Below, in pieces: positions 44,854 to 53,331 of a DNA stretch of 64,000 bases (its first letter is position 1; each line of letters starts with the position of its first letter). Source of the DNA: Desulfosarcina alkanivorans (lineage in GTDB: Bacteria > Desulfobacterota > Desulfobacteria > Desulfobacterales > Desulfosarcinaceae); assembly GCF_009688945.1 (NCBI RefSeq), contig NZ_AP021874.1, positions 5,084,001 to 5,148,000 of the forward strand. Direction: 5' to 3'. The translations under genes and the position numbers were made by a program. Under the pieces are notes generated by a model. The model was given only the letters and a program-made list of their open reading frames with translations, was not told the DNA's origin and did not search any database.

Positions 44854-44940
44854 CCCAATTTCCAATGTCCCAAACTACAAACAACTGCTGGTCTTGTTTA
44901 GGATTTGGCAGTTGTATTTTGGAACTTATTTGAAATTGGG
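44854..44940. repeat. Imperfect inverted repeat in AT-rich intergenic region
   Basis: CCCAATTTCCAATGTCCCAA continuing to ACAACTGC (44854-44888) pairs imperfectly with GCAGTTG ... GAAATTGGG (44908-44940) around a 19-base loop. Flanking AACAAAT/ATTTGTT may extend it. The whole gap 44755-45017 is much more AT-rich than its neighbours and has no gene. A palindromic mobile remnant is the likely explanation. Confidence 0.6.
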
Positions 44941-45017
44941 TGCTTGTAATTTGTTAATTGTGTGGTGCCGCATGGTCTGATCACCGTCTCCGGTTTTCGG
45001 ACTTCGGACTCCAGTTC

Positions 45018-45830
45018 TCAGGCCCCGGAAAATCCGTGCCGGCGGGCCAGCCGCTCAAACATCTGGGTCAGGCCGGCGCCCAGTGAGAAGACGGAGCCGA
45101 TGTCCAGATTGCGGTCGGCGGTTTCGTCGAAGAAAATATTGAGGCTCGAGCCGAGCCCTTCGTCCACGCGCCAGTAGCAGATCATGACGGGAACCTTGGG
45201 CAGGGGGTGCAGCACCACGGAGATGTCGGACTGAAACTGCCGTTCCACCTGCCTGCCGGAAAACAGGTGGACCACATCGTCGAACAGGTCGGTGTAGGTG
45301 TCGGCCACCTGTTTCATGGCTTCCTCGCAGCGTTTTTGAAAAAGCGGGTAGCGGTCCTTGCCGTTTTTCAGCTCACGGAAGGAGGCCCATCGGCCGGTCG
45401 GGGCAACGCCCAGACCGTTGATCACGTAATCGAAAAAAGGGGCTGCCACCCAGGGGTTGACGTGAATGTCCGAAAAGAGGTTGCCCTGTCGGTCGACGCT
45501 GAAATCCTTGCCGAGGATTTTCAGGGTCAGCCGGCCGTTGTTAAATCGGCCACCGGTTCGCCCGGCCGCGGCCAGCAGATCGACGCCGGCCATTTTTTGT
45601 TTCACCATTGCCAGGAACGCCTCCCGGTTGGCGTCGAGGGTGTTGACTTCGTCGGGCGCTCCGGAAAAGCGGTCGACAACATCAGGGGCCAGTCGGGGGC
45701 ATTGGTCAATTTTTTTCTGGCCCCGGTACACGGCTCCGGCAAAGGCCAGACAGGTTTTTTCACCGCAGTCACGGCAGTTGGATTTGTCCAGCAGTTTGAA
45801 GATTTCCATGGCATTTTTCGGTGCGGGCAT
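45018..45830 (-). CDS. DUF3786 protein with N-terminal [4Fe-4S] (Fe-S domain) motif
   Basis: 270 residues from ATG 45830, with GGGGAGG upstream; ATG 45845 is in frame but less well placed. Residues 10-45 hold a four-Cys cluster motif as in corrinoid/CODH-associated proteins (SNCRDCGEKTCLAFA, then QCP). The remainder (DFSVDRQGNLFSDIHVNPWV; LHPLPKVPVMICYWRVDEG) matches the DUF3786 region found in sulfate reducers and acetogens. The same cluster domain occurs in the corrinoid iron-sulfur protein of the Wood-Ljungdahl pathway, so a link to methyl or corrinoid metabolism is possible but unproven. Confidence 0.8.
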   Translation of the reverse strand: MPAPKNAMEIFKLLDKSNCRDCGEKTCLAFAGAVYRGQKKIDQCPRLAPDVVDRFSGAPDEVNTLDANREAFLAMVKQKMAGVDLLAAAGRTGGRFNNGRLTLKILGKDFSVDRQGNLFSDIHVNPWVAAPFFDYVINGLGVAPTGRWASFRELKNGKDRYPLFQKRCEEAMKQVADTYTDLFDDVVHLFSGRQVERQFQSDISVVLHPLPKVPVMICYWRVDEGLGSSLNIFFDETADRNLDIGSVFSLGAGLTQMFERLARRHGFSGA

Positions 45831-45995
45831 CGACAACCTCCCCATTTTCAGTCATGCAAAGTGTGGGTCAACATAGCCGTACTATAACGACAGACCCGTG
45901 GTCTGTCATCCCTTCATCGATGCCCATCGGGGCAACGGGCCGCGACGCCGGGGTAAACGGATGACTTGGCATCCATCGATATCAGGAGAACAACC

Positions 45996-46877
45996 ATGAG
46001 TGTCTGCGTCGAGGGAAACATTCTCGAAGAACTGCTCAAGCTTCTGAAGCTGGAGAAAATCGAGGAGAACATCTTCCGGGGCCAGAGCCAGGACCTGGGC
46101 TTCGGCAACGTATTCGGCGGCCAGGTATTAGGACAGGCCCTGTCCGCCGCGTCCCAGACCGTTCCCGACGGTCGGTATGCCCACAGCCTTCACGGGTATT
46201 TCATGCGGGCCGGCGATGCCGGCAAGCCGATCGTTTACACGGTGGACTGCATCCGGGACGGCAAAAGCTTCACCACCCGGCGGGTGGTGGCCGTGCAGAA
46301 GGGGCGCGCCATTTTTTCCATGGCCGCTTCCTTCCAGATCGAGGAACCGGGCTTCGACCACCAGGATGAAATGCCTGCGGTCATGGGGCCCGACGGGCTG
46401 GAGCCGGAGAGGGAGACGGCCCGCAAGCTGGCCGAGCACATACCCCCGGGCATCCGGGAAAAAATCCTGTGCGCCAAACCCATTGAAATCCGCCACGTCA
46501 ATCCGGTCAATCCATTCAGGCCGGAAAAACGGACGCCGGAAAAGTATGTCTGGTTCCGCGCCATCGGACCCATGCCCGGAGAGATGGCCGTTCACCAGTA
46601 CCTGCTGGCCTATGCCTCGGATTTCAACCTGGTGGGCACCAGCCTTTACCCCCACGGGCACACCTTCTGGGAACCGGAGATGCAGATGGCCAGCCTGGAC
46701 CATGCCATGTGGTTCCATCGGGATTTTCGCATGGACGACTGGCTGCTCTACGCCATGCAGAGCCCCAGCGCATCCCGGGCCCGGGGGTTGGCCATCGGTC
46801 GTATCTTCACCCGGGACGGCCGGCTGGTGGCCACCGTTTCCCAGGAAGGCCTGGTGCGCTATCGGCCGCGTAAATAG
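45996..46877 (+). CDS. tesB: Acyl-CoA thioesterase II (TesB)
   Basis: 293 residues from ATG 45996 (AGGAGAACAACC upstream). It is a full-length TesB double hot-dog protein: DLGFGNVFGGQVLGQAL and AHSLHGYFMRAGD in the first half, and LLAYASDFNLVGTSL, SLDHAMWFHRDFR and WLLYAMQSPSASRARGL in the second, which hold the Asp, Thr/Ser and Gln catalytic positions. It hydrolyses medium/long acyl-CoA. It is divergent from the DUF3786 gene and precedes a B12 riboswitch. Confidence 0.95.
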   Translation: MSVCVEGNILEELLKLLKLEKIEENIFRGQSQDLGFGNVFGGQVLGQALSAASQTVPDGRYAHSLHGYFMRAGDAGKPIVYTVDCIRDGKSFTTRRVVAVQKGRAIFSMAASFQIEEPGFDHQDEMPAVMGPDGLEPERETARKLAEHIPPGIREKILCAKPIEIRHVNPVNPFRPEKRTPEKYVWFRAIGPMPGEMAVHQYLLAYASDFNLVGTSLYPHGHTFWEPEMQMASLDHAMWFHRDFRMDDWLLYAMQSPSASRARGLAIGRIFTRDGRLVATVSQEGLVRYRPRK

Positions 46878-46880
46878 CGG

Positions 46881-46910
46881 TTGACAGCCATGGCGCCGGT
46901 CTGAAATAAT
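46881..46910 (+). promoter_or_regulatory. Promoter of the cobalamin riboswitch
   Basis: TTGACA (46881-46886), an 18-bp spacer and AATAAT (46905-46910) give a strong sigma-70 match. The predicted start near 46917 coincides with the first stem of the riboswitch, so the RNA would begin almost exactly with the aptamer. Confidence 0.75.
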
Positions 46911-46915
46911 CGATC

Positions 46916-47099
46916 TTACAAGGTGCCCCGCATGGGGTGTAATAGGGAATCCCGTGAAATTCGGGAACGGTCCCGCCGCTGTAATCCCGCTTCGACGCTG
47001 ATTCGAAAACTTTTTCGGCAATGAGAATGCCACTGCCCCCCCATGGCGGGCGGGAAGGCTGCCGCAAAAGGCGGGGAAGTCAGAAGACCTGCCTTGTAA
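46916..47099 (+). promoter_or_regulatory. Cobalamin (adenosylcobalamin-class) riboswitch
   Basis: The conserved blocks appear in order: AGGTGCC, GGGAATCCCGTGAAATTCGGG, ACGGTCCCGCCGCTGTAA, GCCACTG, GGGAAGGC and the B12 box AGTCAGAAGACCTGCC. Closing stem P1 is TTACAAGG (46916-46923) with CCTTGTAA (47092-47099). No recognisable vitamin B12 synthesis, transport or isozyme gene follows. A terminator at 47263 lies about 165 nt downstream with no convincing gene between, so the switch is apparently orphaned. Confidence 0.95.
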
Positions 47100-47262
47100 C
47101 GATCATCCCTGCGTTGCGGTGATTCAACTTCAGGGGTGAGAATGATACGGCCTCCGGCCGTTTCAGATTCAGGCAGAGGGTGCCGAAAACGGGTGCAGCC
47201 TTTTGAACCGGCAGGTTCACAAGGCTGTTTTGTTTCGAAGCGGTGTCATGGTCCGGTATAAC

Positions 47263-47288
47263 GCCCGGGGCAGTGTCGCGGGCTTTTT
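47263..47288 (+). terminator. Rho-independent terminator downstream of the riboswitch
   Basis: GCCCG (47263-47267) pairs with CGGGC (47279-47283) and is followed by TTTTT (47284-47288). A smaller hairpin, ACGGCC-TCC-GGCCGT at 47147-47161, lies closer to the aptamer but has no T-run. Between riboswitch and terminator I find no plausible gene; the rest of the gap up to 47486 is also empty as far as I can see. Confidence 0.6.
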
Positions 47289-47486
47289 CAAAATGCTCAC
47301 ATGCACTGAATATGCTGCGCTGTTTCATCAGCCGGCGCCTTTCCCTTGAACGCGATCCAGGGCCATGCGAACCCCTTCGCGGCACTGTGCGGGACCGTTT
47401 AGGAATCGTGGGATTGCCTTTCAACAACCGGAAGCGATCGCGACATGCAATGTCGAGGTGACTTCTGTCAAAAAAAGGAGATTCCG

Positions 47487-47756
47487 ATGTCGAAGGTGTA
47501 TCGCACAAAGGACGCAGGCATGGCAGATGCCCCGGATTACGTGATCCGGGACGGCAGGCTTTACCGGACGGTCCACCACCCGGCCGGCTGGTCGGATGCG
47601 GCCGATTTTGAGATCCGCAGCGACGGCAAGATCTATGCGCTGGGGGAAGGCGGCGAACACGCCCCTGTCTATGAGTTCAGGGAGATTATGCTTTACCGGA
47701 CAGCGAGCCACCCGGACGGGCCGGGGACGCATCCGGACTATTATATCTTCGATTAA
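47487..47756 (+). CDS. Small hypothetical protein with internal repeat
   Basis: 89 residues from ATG 47487, with AAAAAGGAG well placed upstream. I do not recognise the family. Short repeats of the type DYVIRDGRLYRTVHHPAGWS, DFEIRSDGKIY, YEFREIMLYRTASHPDG and PDYYIFD suggest a small all-beta protein of four similar strands. There is no signal peptide or membrane segment. It follows the orphan riboswitch by almost 400 bp, with a terminator between, so it is not an obvious riboswitch target. Confidence 0.65.
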   Translation: MSKVYRTKDAGMADAPDYVIRDGRLYRTVHHPAGWSDAADFEIRSDGKIYALGEGGEHAPVYEFREIMLYRTASHPDGPGTHPDYYIFD

Positions 47757-47906
47757 TTCCTGAACGGCGGATTCGTAAGAAACCGGTACCTGCGCTGGGG
47801 CCGTGTTTCAGGTCCTTGGCAGTCGTCCTGACGCCTGCGGATAGAAACACGGTCCTGCCTCCATCGAGAGCCCGAAACCTATTTTCCGGGATTGCTTCCT
47901 CCCTGC

Positions 47907-47943
47907 ATGCCGGCCCCCTTTATTTTGGGGGGGCTTTCGGCAT
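47907..47943 (-). terminator. GC-rich hairpin at the 3' end of the M23 peptidase gene
   Basis: Read on the minus strand, ATGCCG-AAA-GCCCCC pairs with GGGGGC-CGGCAT around an A/T-rich loop that contains the stop codon. The stem is very stable but no T-run follows, so termination efficiency is uncertain. Confidence 0.4.
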
Positions 47944-48780
47944 GGGCGGCACCAGCAGGGACGGATCGAGGCGGGTTTCGAACCAGTTCATGCCCCAGTG
48001 CAGGTGGGGACCGGTGACGCGGCCGGTGGCGCCCACCTGGGCGATGACGTCGCCCTGTCCGACCGGATGCCCTTCCTTGACCAGAATTTTATGCAGGTGC
48101 ATGTAGACCGTTGAAATACCGTGGCCGTGGTCGACGATCAGGGTGCCGCCGGAGTAGAACATGTCCTCGTGGGCCATGCTCACCACGCCGTCGGCCGGTG
48201 CCTTCACCGGCGTGCCGGTGGGCGCGGCAATGTCCACGCCGTAGTGGGGCCTTTTGGGCTTGCCGTTGAGGATCCGCTGGCTGCCATACACACCGCTGAT
48301 CCTGCCGGTCACCGGCCAGATGAACGTCTGGGCAAAATCGGTTCGGGGCTCGTCCTTTTTACGGACTTTTTTAACCAGGGCGATATCCGCGTAGATGCGT
48401 TCCAGGTCCTCGGGCGACGGGCTGACCTTGCGCGGGGGCAGCCCGTCGATGCGCTGGATCCGGTAGGTGCGTTTTTCGATATGAACCGGGTGTTTTTCAA
48501 CCGTTCCCGAGGACGCATGAAGTTCGATCTCAGACGCGAGCGCCGCGTCCCGGGCAAAACCGATGACGAAAAGGCCCTCCGGAGAGACCCGGACCGATTT
48601 GCCCTGGTAAACGACGGTGGCGCCGGGATCGGTTTTACCGATGGCCATGCCGCCTTGAACCAGGTTTCCCTCCAGTGTCAGCGCCCGGGCCGGCAGCGGC
48701 AGGCAAAGGATGGCGATGATGATGCCGATAAGGTGTCGTTGCATGAGCAGCAGCCTGTCTGTTGAATGGTTGGTTTTCAT
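47920..48780 (-). CDS. M23 family metallopeptidase (LytM/peptidoglycan endopeptidase type)
   Basis: 286 residues from ATG 48780; ATG 48744 (MQRHLIGIIIAIL) gives a more normal Sec signal peptide and may be the true start. The C-terminal M23 domain (about residues 160-280) contains the zinc ligands in RPHYGVDIAAP (His, Asp) and in VYMHLHK and PHLHWGMN (HxH type). The N-terminal 100 residues form a beta-rich domain seen in similar periplasmic peptidases. Expected role: cleavage of peptidoglycan cross-bridges in the periplasm. Confidence 0.92.
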   Translation of the reverse strand: MKTNHSTDRLLLMQRHLIGIIIAILCLPLPARALTLEGNLVQGGMAIGKTDPGATVVYQGKSVRVSPEGLFVIGFARDAALASEIELHASSGTVEKHPVHIEKRTYRIQRIDGLPPRKVSPSPEDLERIYADIALVKKVRKKDEPRTDFAQTFIWPVTGRISGVYGSQRILNGKPKRPHYGVDIAAPTGTPVKAPADGVVSMAHEDMFYSGGTLIVDHGHGISTVYMHLHKILVKEGHPVGQGDVIAQVGATGRVTGPHLHWGMNWFETRLDPSLLVPPMPKAPPK

Positions 48781-48992
48781 TTCGGTGGCGATGAATTCCC
48801 TTTAACGGAAAACCGGCGCCGGTTTCGCAGCCGGTCGCAACCTGTTGAATCGGCAGTTGAAGGAAACACTTTAACATGTGTATAGGGTACTATCAACTGA
48901 ACTGACGACGTGCAGCATACACGGACTGTCATCAAGATAATAGGGGCGGGCCGGCAACCGGCCCGGACCCTTCGCTGCCATTCGGGAGGGGC

Positions 48993-49679
48993 ATGATGCG
49001 ACAACGACGGCTTGGCAACAGTGGTCTTCACGTATCCGTCATCGGTCTGGGGTGCTGGGGCATGTCCCATGCCTATGGACCGGCCGAGGAGCGGGAATCG
49101 CTGGCCACGCTGGAGAAGGCCCTGGACCTGGGGATCAACTTTCTGGATACCGCCGACGTGTATGGCCACGGACACAATGAACGGCTGATCGCCCGTGTGC
49201 TCAAAACCCGCCGCCCGGAAGCGGTGGTTGCCACCAAGTTCGGTTTCGTGGGCGAGGAGCACGGCGCCGTGGGCGTCTGCGGCCGGCCCGACTATGTCAG
49301 GACCGCTTGTGAAGGAAGCCTGAAACGGCTGGGCATCGATGTCATCGATCTTTACTACCTGCCCCGTCGGGACCCCGGGGTGCCCATCGAAGAGACAGTG
49401 GGGGCCATGCAGCGCAACCGGAGCCTGATCGACCGCCTGAACCGCCTCTCCCGAACTTGCGGCCACTCGCCGGCCCAGCTGGCCCTGGCCTGGCTGCTGG
49501 CCAGGGATCCGTCCATCGTTCCCATTCCCGGGATGAAGCGCAGGCCCTACCTGACGGAAAACGCGGCCGCCGCCGACCTCCGTCTGCGGCCGGAGACCCT
49601 GGCGGCCCTGGATGCGCTGGGCGAGGGGGTGGCCGGTGAGCGCCACAATGCGCAGAACCTGCGATTCGTCGAGAAGTGA
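48993..49679 (+). CDS. Aldo/keto reductase with internal in-frame deletion (probably inactive)
   Basis: 228 residues from ATG 48993 (GGGAGGGGC upstream), against about 320-330 for its family (AKR of the YajO/Tas type). The start (RRLGNSGLHVSVIGLGCWGM; NFLDTADVYG; VVATKFGF) and the end (SPAQLALAWLLARDPSIVPIPGMKR) are normal. The protein jumps from PIEETVGAM to QRNRSLIDRLNRL, losing roughly 100 residues that form the middle of the barrel. In addition the catalytic His, normally in YYQHRxDP, is missing: here the text is YYLPRRDP. Frame and good coding quality are kept, so the deletion may be recent. Confidence 0.82.
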   Translation: MMRQRRLGNSGLHVSVIGLGCWGMSHAYGPAEERESLATLEKALDLGINFLDTADVYGHGHNERLIARVLKTRRPEAVVATKFGFVGEEHGAVGVCGRPDYVRTACEGSLKRLGIDVIDLYYLPRRDPGVPIEETVGAMQRNRSLIDRLNRLSRTCGHSPAQLALAWLLARDPSIVPIPGMKRRPYLTENAAAADLRLRPETLAALDALGEGVAGERHNAQNLRFVEK

Positions 49680-49748
49680 CGGTTTTTTAATGCCCATTGT
49701 TACCCGGCCAATTTGTCGGAGCAGTATTCAAGGCCCATGGGCGGGGTG

Positions 49749-50645
49749 CTATTTCTCACTCCTGGCATGGTTGGCCTTGAACCGGTTCAGGGCCACGGCG
49801 CTGCCGACGATCAGCAGGCCGCCGGTCCAGAACCGCCACGAGGCCGGATCCCCTAAAAAGGCGATGCCCACGATGGCGGTGAAGATCACCTCGCTGGACA
49901 TGAACACGCCGCCCTCCCATCCCCGGCAATAGAAAAATCCCTGATTCATGGACAGCTGCGCGACGACCGAGGAAAATACGATGCCCAGGACCATGGCCCA
50001 GTCCATGGCGGTTGCGGGAATCAGGGGGGCCATGGCAAATTGGGGCAGCGTCACCAGCATGCCCATGGTGCAAAAGTATAGATAGATGATCACCGGGCCG
50101 TTTTTCTCACGCAGGGTTTTGATCAGGGTCACGGTGAGGCCGGCAAAGGCGCTGCCGGCAAGGGCCATGGCCTGGCCGGCCAGATTGCCGGACAGGCTGA
50201 AATCGAAGAGCACGCCGATGCCGACGATCACCATGACAATGCATCCGATTCCCTCCCTGGAGATGCGTTCCCCGTAAATCAGGCGGGCAAACACGGCGGA
50301 AAAGGCCGGAAAGGCGTAAAAGATCACCAGGGCCGTGGACACCGGCAACAGGCGGATGGCCGTGACGACGCACAGAAAGGCCGCCGAACCGGTGAATCCC
50401 CGGATGATCAGCAGCCGGGTATTATGGCCCCGATAGGCATTGCCGTGCCTGCCGAAAATCAGCAGCAGTACCACCACCCCGCCAAAGAACCGATAAAAAC
50501 CGATGTGCCAGATGGTGTAAGCCGGGCCGATCTGTTTGACGATCAGGTTGAGCAGGGTGAACAGCAGGGCGGCGGCCAGCATGAACAGGGGGCCGGCGAC
50601 GGCGGCATCCAGCTTGACCTGTCGGGACGGGGCGGGTTGTGGCAT
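49749..50645 (-). CDS. EamA/DMT family inner membrane transporter
   Basis: 298 residues from ATG 50645. It has ten hydrophobic segments in two EamA halves, with typical motifs FYRFFGGVVVLLL, GSAAFLCVVTAIRLLPVSTA and, in the second half, VAQLSMNQGFFYCRGWEGG. Family members export amino acids, nucleosides or other metabolites. A second EamA protein begins at 63658. It is convergent with the degenerate aldo/keto reductase gene. Confidence 0.9.
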   Translation of the reverse strand: MPQPAPSRQVKLDAAVAGPLFMLAAALLFTLLNLIVKQIGPAYTIWHIGFYRFFGGVVVLLLIFGRHGNAYRGHNTRLLIIRGFTGSAAFLCVVTAIRLLPVSTALVIFYAFPAFSAVFARLIYGERISREGIGCIVMVIVGIGVLFDFSLSGNLAGQAMALAGSAFAGLTVTLIKTLREKNGPVIIYLYFCTMGMLVTLPQFAMAPLIPATAMDWAMVLGIVFSSVVAQLSMNQGFFYCRGWEGGVFMSSEVIFTAIVGIAFLGDPASWRFWTGGLLIVGSAVALNRFKANHARSEK

Positions 50646-50770
50646 CGGATCGCCTTTTCAATGCGGGTTGATCACTCATGAGAGTAGTATGGCAGATTTC
50701 ACAAAGTCTCAATAGCAAACATGGGGATGGGATTGGGGGATTAAGGGGGTTGGAACGGATGGCTGTTCGC

Positions 50771-51616
50771 TCAGCGGTCCTCATGTGGACGGGCACCCGT
50801 GTCGGGCATCCGTGGTTTCAGGCTGGTGGGCAGCAGCATGGGGACGGTTCGCTGGTAGGTGCGGTAGGCATCGCCGAAACAGTCCACCAGGTCCCGCTCC
50901 TCCATGGTGGCGCCGATGACGATCCAGACCGTCCAGAGGCCATTGTGCAGCAGCCGGTCCATTGTGAACACCGGGCCCGCCCAGATGATCACCAGGCTGA
51001 AGAGATAAAGGGGGTGGCGTACCCAGCGGTAGGGGCCGCGGACGGCAAACGGGGTGGCGGTTGCCGGTTTGTCGCTGTCGAACGCCTGCATGGCCGGCCT
51101 GACGCCCAGGGCATCGAATTCTCCCAACGACCGGGAACCCCACCAGGCGCCGGCACCGGCCGCCAGGAACAGTGCCAGCATGGCCCATCGGACCGTCCCT
51201 CCCGGGTGCCACCAGGTCAGGCCCACCGGCTGCCACAGGCCGACCACCATCAACAGGCAGCCGCCGGATGCTGCCGCATAGAGGGCGCCGTGAAAATCGG
51301 CGCGGACGGTTCGCGTCAGCCAGAGGCGAAAATTGCGCCGGACCATGATGCTGTGCTGGATGAAAAACAGGAGACACAAAAGCGTGTCGAGCATCAGGCC
51401 GCCGGCTATGCCGAGGCCCAGGTTTACAAGTACCGGCGGCCCCATGAGTAGAAAAGCCAGCCATGCCAGCATACCGCCGCCGCCCAGTACATAGGCCGCC
51501 GCCACCAGCAGGAGGGCTCCCGGTTTTTTTGAAATCAGCTGCCCGCCGGCCCCGTGGGCGGCCTGGGCCTCGTCTACGGCCGACAGCTTGCAGGAGGTGT
51601 CTTTTTCATGAACCAT
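50771..51616 (-). CDS. NnrU/isoprenylcysteine methyltransferase-like membrane protein (MddA-like)
   Basis: 281 residues from ATG 51616. It is a polytopic membrane protein with QHSIMVRRNFRLWLTR in the middle and a C-terminal methyltransferase-like region (RGPYRWVRHPLYLFSLVIIW; ATMEERDLVDCFGDAYRTYQ). The layout resembles NnrU and the methanethiol S-methyltransferase MddA, which turns methanethiol into dimethylsulfide using S-adenosylmethionine. Assignment to MddA itself is uncertain; the superfamily also has phospholipid and isoprenylcysteine methyltransferases. It lies upstream of and divergent to a repeat and an MFS gene. Confidence 0.72.
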   Translation of the reverse strand: MVHEKDTSCKLSAVDEAQAAHGAGGQLISKKPGALLLVAAAYVLGGGGMLAWLAFLLMGPPVLVNLGLGIAGGLMLDTLLCLLFFIQHSIMVRRNFRLWLTRTVRADFHGALYAAASGGCLLMVVGLWQPVGLTWWHPGGTVRWAMLALFLAAGAGAWWGSRSLGEFDALGVRPAMQAFDSDKPATATPFAVRGPYRWVRHPLYLFSLVIIWAGPVFTMDRLLHNGLWTVWIVIGATMEERDLVDCFGDAYRTYQRTVPMLLPTSLKPRMPDTGARPHEDR

Positions 51617-51636
51617 GGCGGGTTTTCCCCGGCGCC

Positions 51637-51772
51637 CGTCCAGAAATGATCAATTGGCCCGATATCTGCTTTTTGCCAAAAATTTCATTCCCGGAATATC
51701 GTTTATATGCCTGTGGTGAAAATTTTCGCATGCTTTGATCCCGACCCAATTTGCCTATTTCTGGACAGACAC
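51637..51772. repeat. Dispersed 136-bp repeat, copy 2, with 10-bp inverted ends
   Basis: It is an ungapped match of about 81% to 23441-23576. The ends GTCCAGAAAT (51638-51647) and ATTTCTGGAC (51757-51766) are perfect reverse complements. The interior is AT-rich and non-coding. The motif TGTCCAGAAATG also appears near 42120, in front of the acyl-CoA ligase gene, and may be a solo end. Confidence 0.75.
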
Positions 51773-51981
51773 TCACGGTAGGAGGTCGGACCGATTGCCT
51801 GAACAGGTTTCTTTTTTCAGATGATAACCCCGAACATGCCGTTGTTCAAACCAAAATGATCGGCCATGCTCTTTTCAGCACCTTGATCTTATGGCATGAT
51901 GAACCTGTTTTAGCTGCCGTCCTTCCCGATTTTTAGCGAACCAATCGGCACCAGATGTCCAACTGCAAAAGGAGCGCTACC

Positions 51982-53274
51982 ATGGCCGACGCATCCCCAC
52001 ACCCCCTGTTCCGGTTTCGCTGGCTGATTTTTTCCATCCTGGCCCTGGCGTATTTCTTCGTTTACTTTCATCGCCTCTCTCTGTCGGTCGTGGCCGACAG
52101 CCTGGTCGCGGATTTCAACGTTTCGGCCGGTACCATGGGGCTGCTGGGCTCCATTTACTTCTACTGCTATGCGGCCATGCAGTTGCCGGCAGGACTGCTT
52201 TCAGATTCCGTGGGGCCGCGGCGGACGGTCACCGGGTTCCTGGTGGCCGCATCCATCGGCAGCATCCTTTTCGGGATGGCCCCCAACATCGAAACCGCCT
52301 TCGTGGGGCGGATCCTGGTGGGGTTCGGGGTCTCCATGGTCTTCATCCCCACCATGAAGATTCTCTCCCAGTGGTACTACCCCCACGAGTTCGCTTCCAT
52401 GGCCGGTATTCTCAACGCCGTGGGCGGGGCGGGCGTCATGGCGGCCACCTGGCTGCTGGCCATGATGACGGTGGCCTTCGGCTGGCGGATCTCCTTTGAA
52501 TTGATCGGCGGGTGTACTTTCGTCATCGCGCTGCTGGTGTGGCTGATCATCCGTGACCGGCCCCAGGACAAGGGCTGGCCCGCCATTGCCGACCTGGCCG
52601 GTAAAGCCGGCGCCCCCGCAGCACCGGTGCAGACGATTCCCCTGCTGGCGGGGATGCGGCAGGTCGTCGGCACTGTGCACTTCTGGCCCCTGGCCCTGTG
52701 GTTTTTTTTCGACTGTGGTATTTTTTTCGGATTCGGGGGGTTGTGGGGCGGGCCGTACCTGATGCACGTGTACGGGCTGTCCCGGGAGGCGGCCGGCGCC
52801 GTACTGAGCATGATCGCCTGGGGCATGATCATCGGCAGCCCCCTGCTGGGCCTGGTCTCCGACCGTGTTTTCAAGAGCCGAAAAAAACCCTTTATCGGCT
52901 GTACCGCGGTGCTGGTGGTCGAGCTGGGCGTGCTCTACCTTTTCCCCACCGGCCTGTCGCTGCCCCTGCTGTACGTGGCTTTTTTCATTTTTGCCGTGTG
53001 CGCGTCCTCCATCGTGGTGATCGGGTTCACGGCGACCAAGGAACTTTTTCCCGTAGAGATTGCCGGCACCTCCGTCGGCACGGTCAACCTCTTTCCCTTC
53101 CTCGGCGGCGCAGTCTATATGCCCATGCTGGGAAAGATCCTCGATGCCTACCCGCGAGACCCTTCCGGTGCCTACGCGCTGGAGGGGTATACCACCATGC
53201 TGCTGGTCCTGCTGATCTCCGCGGTCGTCGCTTTAGGGTGCGCATTGACCATGAAGGAGACGTATAAAGGGTAG
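51982..53274 (+). CDS. Major facilitator superfamily transporter
   Basis: 430 residues from ATG 51982 (AAAGGAGCGC upstream). There are twelve predicted helices; FVYFHRLSLSVVADSLVADF, GLLGSIYFYCYAAMQLPAGL and the loop motif DSVGPRRTVTGF (between helices 2 and 3) are typical of the anion:cation symporter/GlpT-like branch of MFS. The substrate is probably an organic anion but cannot be fixed. It is convergent with the TauE/SafE gene, with a shared hairpin between them. Confidence 0.92.
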   Translation: MADASPHPLFRFRWLIFSILALAYFFVYFHRLSLSVVADSLVADFNVSAGTMGLLGSIYFYCYAAMQLPAGLLSDSVGPRRTVTGFLVAASIGSILFGMAPNIETAFVGRILVGFGVSMVFIPTMKILSQWYYPHEFASMAGILNAVGGAGVMAATWLLAMMTVAFGWRISFELIGGCTFVIALLVWLIIRDRPQDKGWPAIADLAGKAGAPAAPVQTIPLLAGMRQVVGTVHFWPLALWFFFDCGIFFGFGGLWGGPYLMHVYGLSREAAGAVLSMIAWGMIIGSPLLGLVSDRVFKSRKKPFIGCTAVLVVELGVLYLFPTGLSLPLLYVAFFIFAVCASSIVVIGFTATKELFPVEIAGTSVGTVNLFPFLGGAVYMPMLGKILDAYPRDPSGAYALEGYTTMLLVLLISAVVALGCALTMKETYKG

Positions 53275-53331
53275 GAGGCGCCGCCGCCCGTGCCGGGCCA
53301 CGGGACGGCAAGGCTGCCATCGGATGACGGA

